Assembly: GCA_017469605.1 (NCBI GenBank)
Contig: JAFUGB010000097.1
Location: 1 to 18,243 of the forward strand
DNA length: 18,243 nt
From: Clostridia bacterium
GTDB lineage: Bacteria; Bacillota; Clostridia; Christensenellales; Aristaeellaceae
Reading direction: 5' to 3'
Under the pieces are notes generated by a model, which searched no databases, was not told the DNA's origin, and saw only the letters and a program-made list of their open reading frames with translations. How positions within the stretch are numbered: position 1 is the stretch's first letter; every line of letters starts with the position of its first letter. Below, piece by piece: positions 1 to 6,406 of the stretch. Position numbers and translations under genes: made by a program.

Positions 1-508
1 TGCCGCCGTGGCCGTCTGCGAGGCCATTGAGGCCGTATCCGGGCAAACGGCCCAGGTCAAATGGGTAAACGATATCTTTTTGTCGGGAAAAAAAGCCGCC
101 GGCATTTTGACCGAGGCGGCGGCCGATTTTGAAAGCGGGCAGCTTGGCTGGATCGTATTGGGGATCGGTATGAACATCAGCATCGCCCCGGAAAGCTTTC
201 CCGCCGAGCTGCAAAGCCTGGCAACCTCGGTTTTCCCCGGCGGCGCCCCTCCGGGCGCCAGGAACAGGCTGGCCGCCGAGCTGATCAACCGCCTCCTGGG
301 CCGGGAGCGATATCCAAAGGAGCAGGATATTTTAAGCGCCTATAAAAGCCGCCTGATGATGCTGAACCGCGAAGTAACCGTTTTCCAGGGCGAAAAAAGC
401 TTCCGGGCCACCGCCCTGGACATTGATTCCCTGGGCCGCCTGCTGGTGCGAAAGCCCACCGGGGAGGCCCTGGCGCTGTCGGCCGGGGAAATACGCCTTG
501 GCGTATAG
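1..508 (+). CDS. birA: Biotin-protein ligase BirA, C-terminal part (5' end outside window)
   Basis: This is the 3' portion of a biotin-[biotin carboxylase carrier] ligase, open from the left edge in the frame beginning at base 2. It activates biotin to biotinyl-5'-AMP and transfers it to a carrier lysine. Visible signs are KWVNDI (family KWPND-I), followed by GKKAAGILTEA and the GIGMNI segment of the catalytic domain, then an SH3-like C-terminal domain ending in an LSAGEIRLGV-type tail. The N-terminal helix-turn-helix expected of a bifunctional (repressor) BirA would lie upstream of the window. A BirA-type operator stands directly downstream in front of bioY, which suggests that this copy has the DNA-binding domain. 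The 166 residues from the GTG at base 8 are not a real start; the frame continues upstream. Confidence 0.93.
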   Translation, partial: AAVAVCEAIEAVSGQTAQVKWVNDIFLSGKKAAGILTEAAADFESGQLGWIVLGIGMNISIAPESFPAELQSLATSVFPGGAPPGARNRLAAELINRLLGRERYPKEQDILSAYKSRLMMLNREVTVFQGEKSFRATALDIDSLGRLLVRKPTGEALALSAGEIRLGV

Positions 509-524
509 GCAGCCCCGGCAAAGC

Positions 525-580
525 AAATGTCAACCTTTTCTATGCATAAGGTTGACATTTATTTTTACCCATGCTATAAT
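525..580 (+). promoter_or_regulatory. bioY promoter with embedded BirA-type operator
   Basis: A perfect 13-bp inverted repeat occupies 525-537 and 548-560. Its core, ATGTCAACC-N14-GGTTGACAT, has the half-site sequence and the 14-bp spacing known for Firmicutes BirA operators. The right arm contains the -35 TTGACA (552-557). The -10 TATAAT is at 575-580, after a 17-bp spacer, with an extended TG at 572-573. BirA binding would cover the -35, so biotin repletion should shut bioY off. The bioY ribosome binding site CGGAGG is at 607-612. Confidence 0.88.
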
Positions 581-618
581 GCACAGCGGTTTTCCATCAA
601 TAAAAACGGAGGTTTCCC

Positions 619-1188
619 ATGCGCGCCAAGAACAAACAAGCCTTTCAAACCCTGGACCTGGCTTATATGGCCATCGGAGCGGTGCTGATCGCCGTCTGCT
701 CCTGGATCAGCATCCCGGCCAACGTGCCCTTTACCCTGCAAACCTTCGCGGTATTTTTTGTGCTTTCCATCCTGGGCGGCAGGCGAGGCACGATATCGGT
801 GCTTTTGTATATCCTGCTGGGCGCCGTCGGCATTCCGGTGTTCGCGGGATTTTCGTCGGGCATCGGCGTCCTTCTCGGCAGCACGGGCGGGTATATCATC
901 GGCTTCATCCTCATGGGCCTGGCCTACCGGCTGATCGTCCGGCTGCCGGGCAAGCGGCTGTGGGTGGAGATCGCGGCGATGCTCATCGGCCTTATCCTCT
1001 GCTACGCCATGGGCACGGCATGGTTCATGGTGGTGTTTTCCCGGCAGAACGGGGCCGTTTCCCTGGCCACGGTATTGGCCTGGTGCGTGATCCCCTTCAT
1101 TATTCCCGATCTGATCAAGCTGGCCCTGGCCATCCTCCTCTCCAAGCGCCTGTCCCCCGTGCTGAAAATCCGGCCATCTTCCTTTTAA
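619..1188 (+). CDS. bioY: Biotin ECF transporter substrate-binding (S) component BioY
   Basis: This is a 189-residue, strongly hydrophobic protein with about six membrane segments, the normal size of BioY. It binds biotin in the membrane and works alone at low efficiency or with the shared ECF module (EcfA/A'/T), which is not in this window. Family signatures are VPFTLQTFAVFF near residue 35, GGRRG, then VGIPVFAGFSSGIGVLLG and GGYIIGF around residues 70-100. The ATG at 619 has CGGAGG 6 bases upstream. It is monocistronic, transcribed from the BirA-controlled promoter at 552-580, and ends 4 bases inside the convergent CDF gene. Confidence 0.95.
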   Translation: MRAKNKQAFQTLDLAYMAIGAVLIAVCSWISIPANVPFTLQTFAVFFVLSILGGRRGTISVLLYILLGAVGIPVFAGFSSGIGVLLGSTGGYIIGFILMGLAYRLIVRLPGKRLWVEIAAMLIGLILCYAMGTAWFMVVFSRQNGAVSLATVLAWCVIPFIIPDLIKLALAILLSKRLSPVLKIRPSSF

Positions 1189-2078
1189 ATTACACCAGGC
1201 GCTTCCCCGGCCGGATTCACGTGGATCATGATATGCTTGACCTCGGGAAACGCCGCTTCCACATCGGCATGCACCTGCTCGGCCACGGCGTGGGATTTGC
1301 GCAGGGTCATGTCGCCGTCCATGGAAATTTCCATTTCTATATAAATGCGGCTGCCAAAGCGGCGGCTCATGATCAAATCAACCCCCAGCACGTCCTGATG
1401 GGCCAGGGCGCAGTCGCGGATACGCTCTTCGGTATCGGCGTCGGCGCTCCGGTCCACCATTTTATTGACGGCGTCACGGAAAATATCAAAGGCGGCTTTG
1501 AGGATCATCAGGCAGATCACCAGGCTGGCGGCGGGGTCCAGGGCCGGCAGGCCCATCCGCGCCCCGGCGATGCCCAATAGCGCGCCCACCGAGGACAGGG
1601 CGTCCGAGCGGTGATGCCAGGCATCGGCCATCAGCGCCGGGGAATTCACCGTCCTGGCCGCCGAGCGGGTATACCAGTACATGCCCTCCTTCACCAGGAT
1701 GGAGACCACCGCCGCCGCCAGGGCCAAAAAGCCGGGCACGGGCAGCGATTGGGTTTTCAGGTTCAATAGCTTGTTCAGCCCATCCCGGCCAATGAACAGG
1801 CCGGTAACCAGCAGCACCGCGGCCAGCACGATGGCGGCCACGCACTCCATGCGCTCATGGCCGTAGGGGTGTTCCCGGTCCGAAGCCTTGGCCGCCGCCC
1901 GCATGCCAATGATGACGATCACCGTGCTGAACACGTCCGAGGCCGAGTGCGCGGCATCCGATACCATGGCGCCCGAGCGCGCCAGCAGGCCGGCCAGCAG
2001 CTTGCCCGCCGACAAAAGCAGGTTTATTCCAATGGTCACGCGGGAAACCCGCATGGCAAGTCCGGTGGTGTCCTTCAT
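1185..2078 (-). CDS. Cation diffusion facilitator (CzcD/FieF-like divalent metal exporter)
   Basis: A 297-residue CDF-family proton-coupled metal exporter of the cytoplasmic membrane. The first part has six membrane segments carrying the two metal-site motifs: SDAAHSASD (H44, D48) in TM2 and ADAWHHRSD (H155, D159) in TM5. This is an HD-HD site, typical of Zn/Co-type members, where FieF has DD-HD. HPYGHER follows TM2. The C-terminal cytoplasmic domain (about residues 205-297) shows the usual dimerisation fold, with GVDLIMSRRFGSRIYIEMEI and KHIMIHVNP. The upstream leader resembles a NiCo/czcD riboswitch, which suggests Co/Ni or Fe(II) export rather than zinc alone. The stop codon shares TTAA with bioY. 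GGAAAGG lies upstream of the ATG. Confidence 0.93.
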   Translation of the reverse strand: MKDTTGLAMRVSRVTIGINLLLSAGKLLAGLLARSGAMVSDAAHSASDVFSTVIVIIGMRAAAKASDREHPYGHERMECVAAIVLAAVLLVTGLFIGRDGLNKLLNLKTQSLPVPGFLALAAAVVSILVKEGMYWYTRSAARTVNSPALMADAWHHRSDALSSVGALLGIAGARMGLPALDPAASLVICLMILKAAFDIFRDAVNKMVDRSADADTEERIRDCALAHQDVLGVDLIMSRRFGSRIYIEMEISMDGDMTLRKSHAVAEQVHADVEAAFPEVKHIMIHVNPAGEAPGVI

Positions 2079-2107
2079 GCGCCGCCGCCTTTCCGCCCCG
2101 CGGGTAG

Positions 2108-2199
2108 AAAACGCGGGGCAAGCAAATATTGCCTGTCCCGCAGACGCTGTTTTTCTGCTGCCGCCTGGGCGGCCCGGCTCCCAAGGGCCTGATCATGAT
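2108..2199 (-). promoter_or_regulatory. NiCo (czcD) metal riboswitch candidate in the CDF leader
   Basis: On the minus strand the leader contains AGCCGGGCCGC (2179-2169), tetraloop CCAG, GCGGC (2164-2160), then P4 GCAGA (2158-2154) with UCUGC (2144-2140) around a 9-nt loop, followed at once by GGGACAG (2139-2133). From memory, the NiCo riboswitch crystal construct has the same order: AGCCGGGC, a short GC stem, ACAGA..UCUG and UGGGACAG. The 5' AUCAGGC (2194-2188) and a short CCC-UU-GGG helix match J1/P2. P1 is weak here. GGCAA (2133-2129) can pair with UUGCC (2121-2117), followed by a U run (2111-2108). That helix overlaps the P1 strand, as in a terminator-type switch. A second hairpin, 2096-2102/2112-2118, abuts the ribosome binding site. 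Confidence 0.72.
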
Positions 2200-2204
2200 T
2201 TTAT

Positions 2205-2233
2205 ATTATAACGGAAAGGGCGGGAAAATGCAA
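2205..2233 (-). promoter_or_regulatory. Probable promoter of the CDF leader
   Basis: On the minus strand there is a perfect TATAAT (2210-2205) and, 17 bp upstream, TTGCAT (2233-2228), a weak -35. The predicted start near 2198 is at the very beginning of the riboswitch-like fold. That placement supports the promoter but leaves little room for a long P1 helix. Confidence 0.5.
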
Positions 2234-2274
2234 ACGGGCGGCAAAAATGGCCGGACCGCGCCGTCCTTCCCCCC

Positions 2275-2326
2275 TTTCCAAAACCTGCCGGTTTATGGTA
2301 CAATGAGCTCAACCGGGCAGGTTTTT
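2275..2326 (+). promoter_or_regulatory. prmA promoter overlapped by an inverted repeat
   Basis: There is a -10 TACAAT at 2299-2304 with an extended TG (2296-2297) and a -35-like TTTCCA at 2275-2280, with an 18-bp spacer. An imperfect dyad flanks the -10: AACCTGCCGGTT (2282-2293) and AACCGGGCAGGTT (2311-2323), with a one-base bulge. The expected start, around 2311, would leave the left arm untranscribed, so the dyad looks like a DNA operator rather than an RNA hairpin. The prmA ribosome binding site AGAGAGG is at 2341-2347. Confidence 0.55.
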
Positions 2327-2354
2327 CCCTGTTCAAAAGAAGAGAGGTTGCCGT

Positions 2355-3284
2355 ATGGACTGGATAGAAGTGACCATTTCCACCAATACCATGGGTGCTG
2401 ACATCGTGAGCGAGGCGCTGCTGCGCCAGGGCGCGGTGGGCACCCAGATCATTGACCGGGCTGACGTGCCCGATCCCAGCAAACCCAACGGCTACTGGGA
2501 ATTGATCGATCCCCGGATGATCGAGGAAATGCCCGAGGATGTGCAGGTGAAAGCCTGGTTTGAAAACGTTGAAGCGCTGCGCGGGCTGCAAAACATCCTA
2601 TCGGCCCTGCCCGCCATGACCGGCATGGACCTGGGCAGCCTGAAAATCAGCAGCCAGGGCGTACAGGAGCAGGATTGGTCCGAATGCTGGAAGCAGTATT
2701 ACAAGCCCTTCCGGGCGGGAAAGCGCCTGGTGATCAAGCCCAGCTGGGAAAGCTGGGAGGAACAGCCCGGCGACCTGATCATTGAACTGGATCCGGGCAT
2801 GGCCTTTGGCACCGGCACCCATGAGACCACCGCCATGTGCGTGGAAATGATCGAAAAGCATTATCAGTCCGGACGCGTGCTGGACGTGGGCACGGGCAGC
2901 GGCATACTGGCCATCGCCGCGGCAAGGCTGGGCGCAAAACAGGTGCTGGGGGTGGATATCGACCCCATGGCTGTGCGCGTGGCCCGGGAAAACGTGGAAA
3001 AAAACGGTCTCAGCCATGTGATTGACATCCGCGAAGGCGACCTGGTGGCCGGGCTGGGCGATGTAAAATGCGCGTTTGCCGTGGCCAACATTCTGGCCGA
3101 CGTCATCGCCCTGCTGGCCGCGCCCCTCAAAAACCACCTGGCCGAAAACGCCATCTTTGTGTGCAGCGGCATCCTCAAGGAGCGCGAGGACGATGTGCGC
3201 GGCGTGCTGGAAGCCAACGGTTACCGGCTGTTTGACCGCCTTCAAAAAGGCGACTGGGTGGCGCTGGCCGCGCGGGTGGGGTGA
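2355..3284 (+). CDS. prmA: Ribosomal protein L11 methyltransferase PrmA
   Basis: A 309-residue SAM-dependent methyltransferase that trimethylates ribosomal protein uL11. The N-terminal substrate-recognition domain begins DWIEVTISTNTMGADIVSEALL. DPGMAFGTGTHETT (146-159), the PrmA signature, is followed by SAM motif I VLDVGTGSGILAIAA (from residue 175), GVDIDPMAVRVARENV and VANILADVI. The length is normal for the family. The ATG at 2355 is preceded by AGAGAGG. It heads a cluster with rsmE (3-bp gap), mtaB and a HIT gene, an order conserved in Clostridia and usually found downstream of dnaK/dnaJ; those genes are absent here because the neighbour upstream is the CDF gene on the other strand. Confidence 0.97.
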   Translation: MDWIEVTISTNTMGADIVSEALLRQGAVGTQIIDRADVPDPSKPNGYWELIDPRMIEEMPEDVQVKAWFENVEALRGLQNILSALPAMTGMDLGSLKISSQGVQEQDWSECWKQYYKPFRAGKRLVIKPSWESWEEQPGDLIIELDPGMAFGTGTHETTAMCVEMIEKHYQSGRVLDVGTGSGILAIAAARLGAKQVLGVDIDPMAVRVARENVEKNGLSHVIDIREGDLVAGLGDVKCAFAVANILADVIALLAAPLKNHLAENAIFVCSGILKEREDDVRGVLEANGYRLFDRLQKGDWVALAARVG

Positions 3285-3287
3285 GCC

Positions 3288-4010
3288 ATGCACCGTTTTT
3301 TTGCCGATGAAAGCGGCATTGTGGACGGCATCGCCCGCCTGGAGGCCGGGGACGCCAGCCACGCCCTGCGGGTGCTGCGGCTGGGCGTGGGCGATCCCGT
3401 GCACCTGTTCTGCGGCGGGGAGGCCTACCTGGCCGAAATCTGCGATATTTCCCACGGCGCTGCCGTGCGCGTCCTTGCGCCCGTCAAAAGCCCCGAGGCC
3501 ACATTGCGGGTCACGCTGTACCAGGGCGTGGCGAAGGGCGATAAAATGGACTACATCGTGCAGAAATGCACCGAAGCCGGCGCAGCCCGGGTGGTGCCGG
3601 TGAACATGCCCCGCTGCGTGGCGCGGGTGGACGCCGGGGACGATAAAAAGCTGGCGCGCTGGAACCGCATCGCCCGGGAGGCCGCCAAGCAGGCCTTCCG
3701 CCCGGTAACGCCGGAGGTCGCCCCGCCCATCGGCATGCGGCAATTGCCCGGTCTAATGCAAAAGCACCAATTGGCGCTGGTGCCCTGGGAGGACGCCCGG
3801 GACGGGGCGCTGCGGCAGCTGATTACCCCCGCGGTCACCGATTTGGCCATCGTCATCGGCCCCGAGGGCGGCATGAGCCCGGAGGATGTGGCCCCGCTGT
3901 TGGAGGCGGGCGCCAGGGCGGTAACGCTGGGCCCCCGCATTTTCCGTACCGAAACCGCCGGGCTGGCGGCCATCGTGGCGGCCATGGCTTTTTCCAACAA
4001 TCTGGAGTGA
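3288..4010 (+). CDS. rsmE: 16S rRNA (uracil(1498)-N(3))-methyltransferase RsmE
   Basis: A 240-residue SPOUT methyltransferase that methylates U1498 of 16S rRNA in the assembled 30S subunit. It has an N-terminal PUA-like region starting HRFFADESG and a C-terminal trefoil-knot domain with IVIGPEGGMSPEDV (GPEGG at 191-195) and LGPRIFRTETAGLAAI, both diagnostic. The start lies 3 bases after the prmA stop, so translation is probably coupled. The purine-rich GGTGGGG at the end of prmA can serve as ribosome binding site. The full length is normal. Confidence 0.96.
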   Translation: MHRFFADESGIVDGIARLEAGDASHALRVLRLGVGDPVHLFCGGEAYLAEICDISHGAAVRVLAPVKSPEATLRVTLYQGVAKGDKMDYIVQKCTEAGAARVVPVNMPRCVARVDAGDDKKLARWNRIAREAAKQAFRPVTPEVAPPIGMRQLPGLMQKHQLALVPWEDARDGALRQLITPAVTDLAIVIGPEGGMSPEDVAPLLEAGARAVTLGPRIFRTETAGLAAIVAAMAFSNNLE

Positions 4011-4012
4011 TC

Positions 4013-5296
4013 ATGAAAGTAGCTTTTCACACCTTGGGCTGCAAGGTAAACCAGTACGACAGCCAGGCCATGCTGGAGCTGTTTGAGCGCGCCGGGTATA
4101 CGGCGGGCAGTTTTGACGACGTATGCGACGTATACGTGATCAACACCTGCACGGTGACCGGCACCGGCGATAAAAAGAGCATGCAGGCCATCCGCCGCGC
4201 CCAGCGGAAAAATCCCCAGGCCCAGATCGTGGTTTGCGGCTGCATGGCCCAGCGCGACGGGCAAAAGCTGCTCAGCGCCACCGGCGCGCGGCTGGTGCTG
4301 GGCACGGCCCGGCGGGGAGAAATCGTGGAGCTGCTGCAGCAGGCCGTGCGGGAGGATACGCGTCTCTGCGCCGTCACCGACGTGCGCCGCGCCGCCTTTG
4401 AACCCCTGCTGATCACCCGGCACGAGGGCCGCACCCGGGCCACTCTGAAAATCCAGGAGGGCTGTGACCGGTTCTGCGCCTACTGCATCATTCCCCACGT
4501 GCGCGGCGGCATCCGCAGTCGGGCGGTGGCGGAGGTGCGGGAGGAGGCCCGGCGGCTGAGCGAGGCCGGATACCGGGAGATCGTGCTTACCGGCATCCAC
4601 CTGACCAGCTATGGCCGGGACCTGCGGAACGGCACCACGCTGCTCAGCGTGATCGGCGCGGTGCATGCGCTGCCGGGGGTGGAGCGCATCCGCCTGGGCA
4701 GCCTGGAGCCCGTCATCGCCACCCGGGAATTTGCCGCCAGCCTGGCGCAGCTGCCCAAGGTATGCCCCCAGTTCCACCTGGCGCTGCAAAGCGGCTGCGA
4801 TACGGTGCTTCAGCGCATGCGCCGCCGGTATGATACCGCCGCTTTCCGGGAGAGCGCGGCGGCCCTGCGGGCGGCCTTTCCGGGCTGCGCGCTGACCACC
4901 GACGTGATGAGCGGCTTCCCCGGCGAAACGGCGGAAGAGCACCGGCAGTCGCTGGAATTCTGCCGGGAAATGGCCTTCAGCCGCATGCACGTGTTCCCCT
5001 ACAGCGAACGGGAGGGCACCCCGGCAGCGGCCATGCCCAACCCGGTGCCCAGGGCGCTCCGGGAGGAGCGGGCCCGGGAGCTGATCGCCCTGGGGCGCGA
5101 AATGGCCGCCGCCTACGGGCAAAGCCAGGTGGGCTCGGTGCGCCGCGTGCTGTTTGAAACCTGCGAGGACGGCAAAAGCGCGGGCTATACCATGGAGTAC
5201 ATGCGCTGCGAATGCCCGGGAGCGCTGATGGGCGAAACCCGGGATGTGCTGCTCACCGGCTATGGACAGGATACCTTTACGGGCAACCTTATATAA
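4013..5296 (+). CDS. mtaB: tRNA (N6-threonylcarbamoyladenosine(37)-C2)-methylthiotransferase MtaB
   Basis: A 427-residue radical-SAM methylthiotransferase that converts t6A37 to ms2t6A37 in ANN-decoding tRNAs. The N-terminal UPF0004 domain has the three auxiliary-cluster cysteines: C10 (HTLGCKVNQ), C46 (NTCTVTG) and C77 (CGCMAQ). The radical-SAM cluster is EGCDRFCAYC (C151, C155, C158), followed by LTGIHLTSYGRDL. A TRAM-like tail begins near GSVRRVLFE. I chose ATG 4013 because GGAG sits 6 bases upstream and the protein then starts MKVAFHTLGC as in the family. A GTG at 4007 overlapping the rsmE stop is a less likely start. Confidence 0.95.
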   Translation: MKVAFHTLGCKVNQYDSQAMLELFERAGYTAGSFDDVCDVYVINTCTVTGTGDKKSMQAIRRAQRKNPQAQIVVCGCMAQRDGQKLLSATGARLVLGTARRGEIVELLQQAVREDTRLCAVTDVRRAAFEPLLITRHEGRTRATLKIQEGCDRFCAYCIIPHVRGGIRSRAVAEVREEARRLSEAGYREIVLTGIHLTSYGRDLRNGTTLLSVIGAVHALPGVERIRLGSLEPVIATREFAASLAQLPKVCPQFHLALQSGCDTVLQRMRRRYDTAAFRESAAALRAAFPGCALTTDVMSGFPGETAEEHRQSLEFCREMAFSRMHVFPYSEREGTPAAAMPNPVPRALREERARELIALGREMAAAYGQSQVGSVRRVLFETCEDGKSAGYTMEYMRCECPGALMGETRDVLLTGYGQDTFTGNLI

Positions 5297-5315
5297 TTGG
5301 AAAGGATGACAAAAA

Positions 5316-5660
5316 ATGGCGGACTGTATCTTCTGCAAGATCGCAAATGGCGAAATCCCCAGCACCAAGGTATACGAGGATGAACATGTGCTGGCCTTTC
5401 GGGATATCCATCCCCTGGCGCCCAAGCATGTGGTGATCATCCCCAAGCGCCACGTGCAGAACCTGAATGAAATTGACCAGCTCACCGAGGCCGAACAGCT
5501 GGCCCTCCTGCATGCCTGCAAAAAGACGGCGGCGCTGGCGGGGATCGAGGTTTCGGGCTACCGCATTGCCAGCAATTGCGGCCCGGACGCCGATCAGAGC
5601 GTGCAGCACCTGCACTTCCATGTTCTGGGCGGCGGCAAGCTGAGCGTGAACATGGCGTAA
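5316..5660 (+). CDS. HIT family (HINT-like) nucleotide-binding hydrolase
   Basis: A 114-residue histidine-triad protein of the HINT/PKCI branch, the usual size. Such proteins hydrolyse adenosine phosphoramidates and related AMP-linked compounds. The active-site motif is HLHFHV (H98, H100, H102). The N-terminus carries the CIFCKIANGEIP signature (C4, C7), with PKHVVIIPKRHV further on. GGAAAGGA lies 9 bases upstream of the ATG. It follows mtaB by 19 bases and probably belongs to the same transcript. No clear terminator separates it from the rpsU promoter. Confidence 0.95.
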   Translation: MADCIFCKIANGEIPSTKVYEDEHVLAFRDIHPLAPKHVVIIPKRHVQNLNEIDQLTEAEQLALLHACKKTAALAGIEVSGYRIASNCGPDADQSVQHLHFHVLGGGKLSVNMA

Positions 5661-5699
5661 TGTATATGTGACAGAACTGTAAAAACATGAAATAACCAG

Positions 5700-5728
5700 T
5701 TGACGAAGTGGCCGTAAAGCTGTATAAT
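5700..5728 (+). promoter_or_regulatory. rpsU promoter
   Basis: TTGACG (5700-5705), a 17-bp spacer and TATAAT (5723-5728): a near-consensus sigma-A promoter, as expected for a ribosomal protein gene. The leader of about 65 nt contains a small hairpin, CGCCG/CGGCG (5747-5751/5759-5763), and a strong ribosome binding site AAGGGAGGG before the GTG start. Confidence 0.85.
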
Positions 5729-5800
5729 ACACACACGGTCGCCATCCGCCGTTGTTTACGGCGTGTGCCAAGGCGAGATAGGCGAAGGGAGGGAAAACAA

Positions 5801-5974
5801 GTGTCTGAAGTACGTGTCAAGGAAAACGAATCCTTGGAAAGCGCCCTGAAGCGTTTCAAGCGCCAGTGCGCCCGCGCCGGCGTCATGGCCGAGGTTCGTA
5901 AGCGTGAGCATTATGAGAAGCCCAGCGTGAAGCGCAAGAAGAAGGCGGAAGCCGCTCGGAAGCGCCGCTACTGA
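5801..5974 (+). CDS. rpsU: Small ribosomal subunit protein bS21
   Basis: A 57-residue basic protein, SEVRVKENESLESALKRFKR at the start and ending in a lysine/arginine-rich tail with KRKKKAEAARKRRY. This is the standard bS21 length and pattern. It sits near the 3' end of 16S rRNA on the 30S platform. The start is the GTG at 5801, with AAGGGAGGG just upstream. The frame is open to 5708, but that extension has no homology and precedes the ribosome binding site. It is transcribed from its own promoter (5700-5728) and closed by an intrinsic terminator. Confidence 0.97.
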   Translation: MSEVRVKENESLESALKRFKRQCARAGVMAEVRKREHYEKPSVKRKKKAEAARKRRY

Positions 5975-5981
5975 GCCAAAA

Positions 5982-6013
5982 GAAAGCCCCTGCTGAAAAG
6001 CGGGGGTTTTTCT
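5982..6013 (+). terminator. rpsU intrinsic terminator
   Basis: The stem CCCCTGCT/AGCGGGGG with a GAAA tetraloop is extended by AAAG pairing into the T run (TTTTTCTTT) that follows. It lies 7 bases after the rpsU stop codon. Confidence 0.93.
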
Positions 6014-6065
6014 TTGCGGCAATAACGGCTTTCGCAGAAAATTTTAAATTTCATTATTTTTCCTA

Positions 6066-6094
6066 TTGACATCAAAGCCAATTTCGTGTATTAT
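6066..6094 (+). promoter_or_regulatory. Promoter of the tRNA operon
   Basis: TTGACA (6066-6071), a 17-bp spacer and TATTAT (6089-6094). The predicted start near 6101 is about 28 bases before the first tRNA. AT-rich sequence lies immediately upstream (6040-6062), possibly an UP element. Confidence 0.85.
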
Positions 6095-6128
6095 ATTCGT
6101 TGTCACCGAACGCTGTGCGAAAGCTTTA

Positions 6129-6205
6129 CGGGGTGTAGCGCAGTCCGGTAGCGCACGTGCTTTGGGACCATGGGGCCGGGGGTTCGAATCCCTTCACCCC
6201 GACCA
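6129..6205 (+). tRNA. tRNA-Pro (TGG)
   Basis: A 77-nt cloverleaf with encoded CCA. The acceptor stem CGGGGTG/CACCCCG is perfect, the D arm is GCGC/GCGC, the anticodon loop is TTTGGGA (TGG at 6163-6165) and the T loop is TTCGAAT. The anticodon stem CGTGC/CCATG has a C-C mismatch at 31-39 (6160/6168) and a G-T pair at 28-42. It looks like the 5' half of one Pro type joined to the 3' half of another. Confidence 0.9.
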
Positions 6206-6225
6206 ACTGTTTTCGCACGGCATGT

Positions 6226-6301
6226 GGCCCCGTGGTCAAGAGGCCTAAGACATCGCCCGTTCACGGCGGTAACTCGGGTTCGAATCCCGACGGGGTCACC
6301 A
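6226..6301 (+). tRNA. tRNA-Glu (TTC), with G at position 33
   Basis: A 76-nt cloverleaf with encoded CCA. Acceptor GGCCCCG/CGGGGTC, anticodon stem TCGCC/GGCGG and loop CGTTCAC, giving anticodon TTC at 6260-6262. The nearly invariant U33 is replaced by G (6259). The identity call rests on the TTC anticodon and the Glu-like body. Confidence 0.88.
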
Positions 6302-6325
6302 TTTTTCTTCCCTTCGGGGTGTAAC

Positions 6326-6402
6326 GGGCCTTTAGCTCAGTTGGTCAGAGCAGTCGGCTCATAACCGATCGGTCCGGGGTTCAAGTCCCTGAAGGCCCAC
6401 CA
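6326..6402 (+). tRNA. tRNA with CAT anticodon, probably tRNA-Ile2 (lysidine-modified)
   Basis: A 77-nt cloverleaf with encoded CCA. Acceptor GGGCCTT/AAGGCCC, anticodon loop CTCATAA with CAT at 6360-6362. The GGCTCATAACC context and GGNCCTTTAGCTCAG start resemble Bacillus tRNA-Ile2, in which TilS converts C34 to lysidine to read AUA. Elongator tRNA-Met is the alternative. It lacks initiator features: position 1-72 is a G-C pair. Confidence 0.9.
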
Positions 6403-6406
6403 TTGT

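Noticed and set aside
2598..3743. 381-codon minus-strand frame over prmA and rsmE
   Set aside because: Shadow of prmA/rsmE with His/Ala/Gly-rich translation and no family motif.
4007..4012. GTG start for mtaB overlapping the rsmE stop
   Set aside because: GGAG would be next to the GTG, too close, whereas ATG 4013 has correct spacing and gives the family N-terminus.
3551..5521. 656-codon minus-strand frame over rsmE, mtaB and HIT
   Set aside because: It lies antisense to three well-supported genes. Long antisense frames are expected in GC-rich coding DNA, and the composition is low-complexity His/Ala/Gly.
5708..5800. Upstream in-frame extension of rpsU
   Set aside because: It includes the promoter -10 region and the strong AAGGGAGGG site; bS21 proteins begin at SEVRVKEN.
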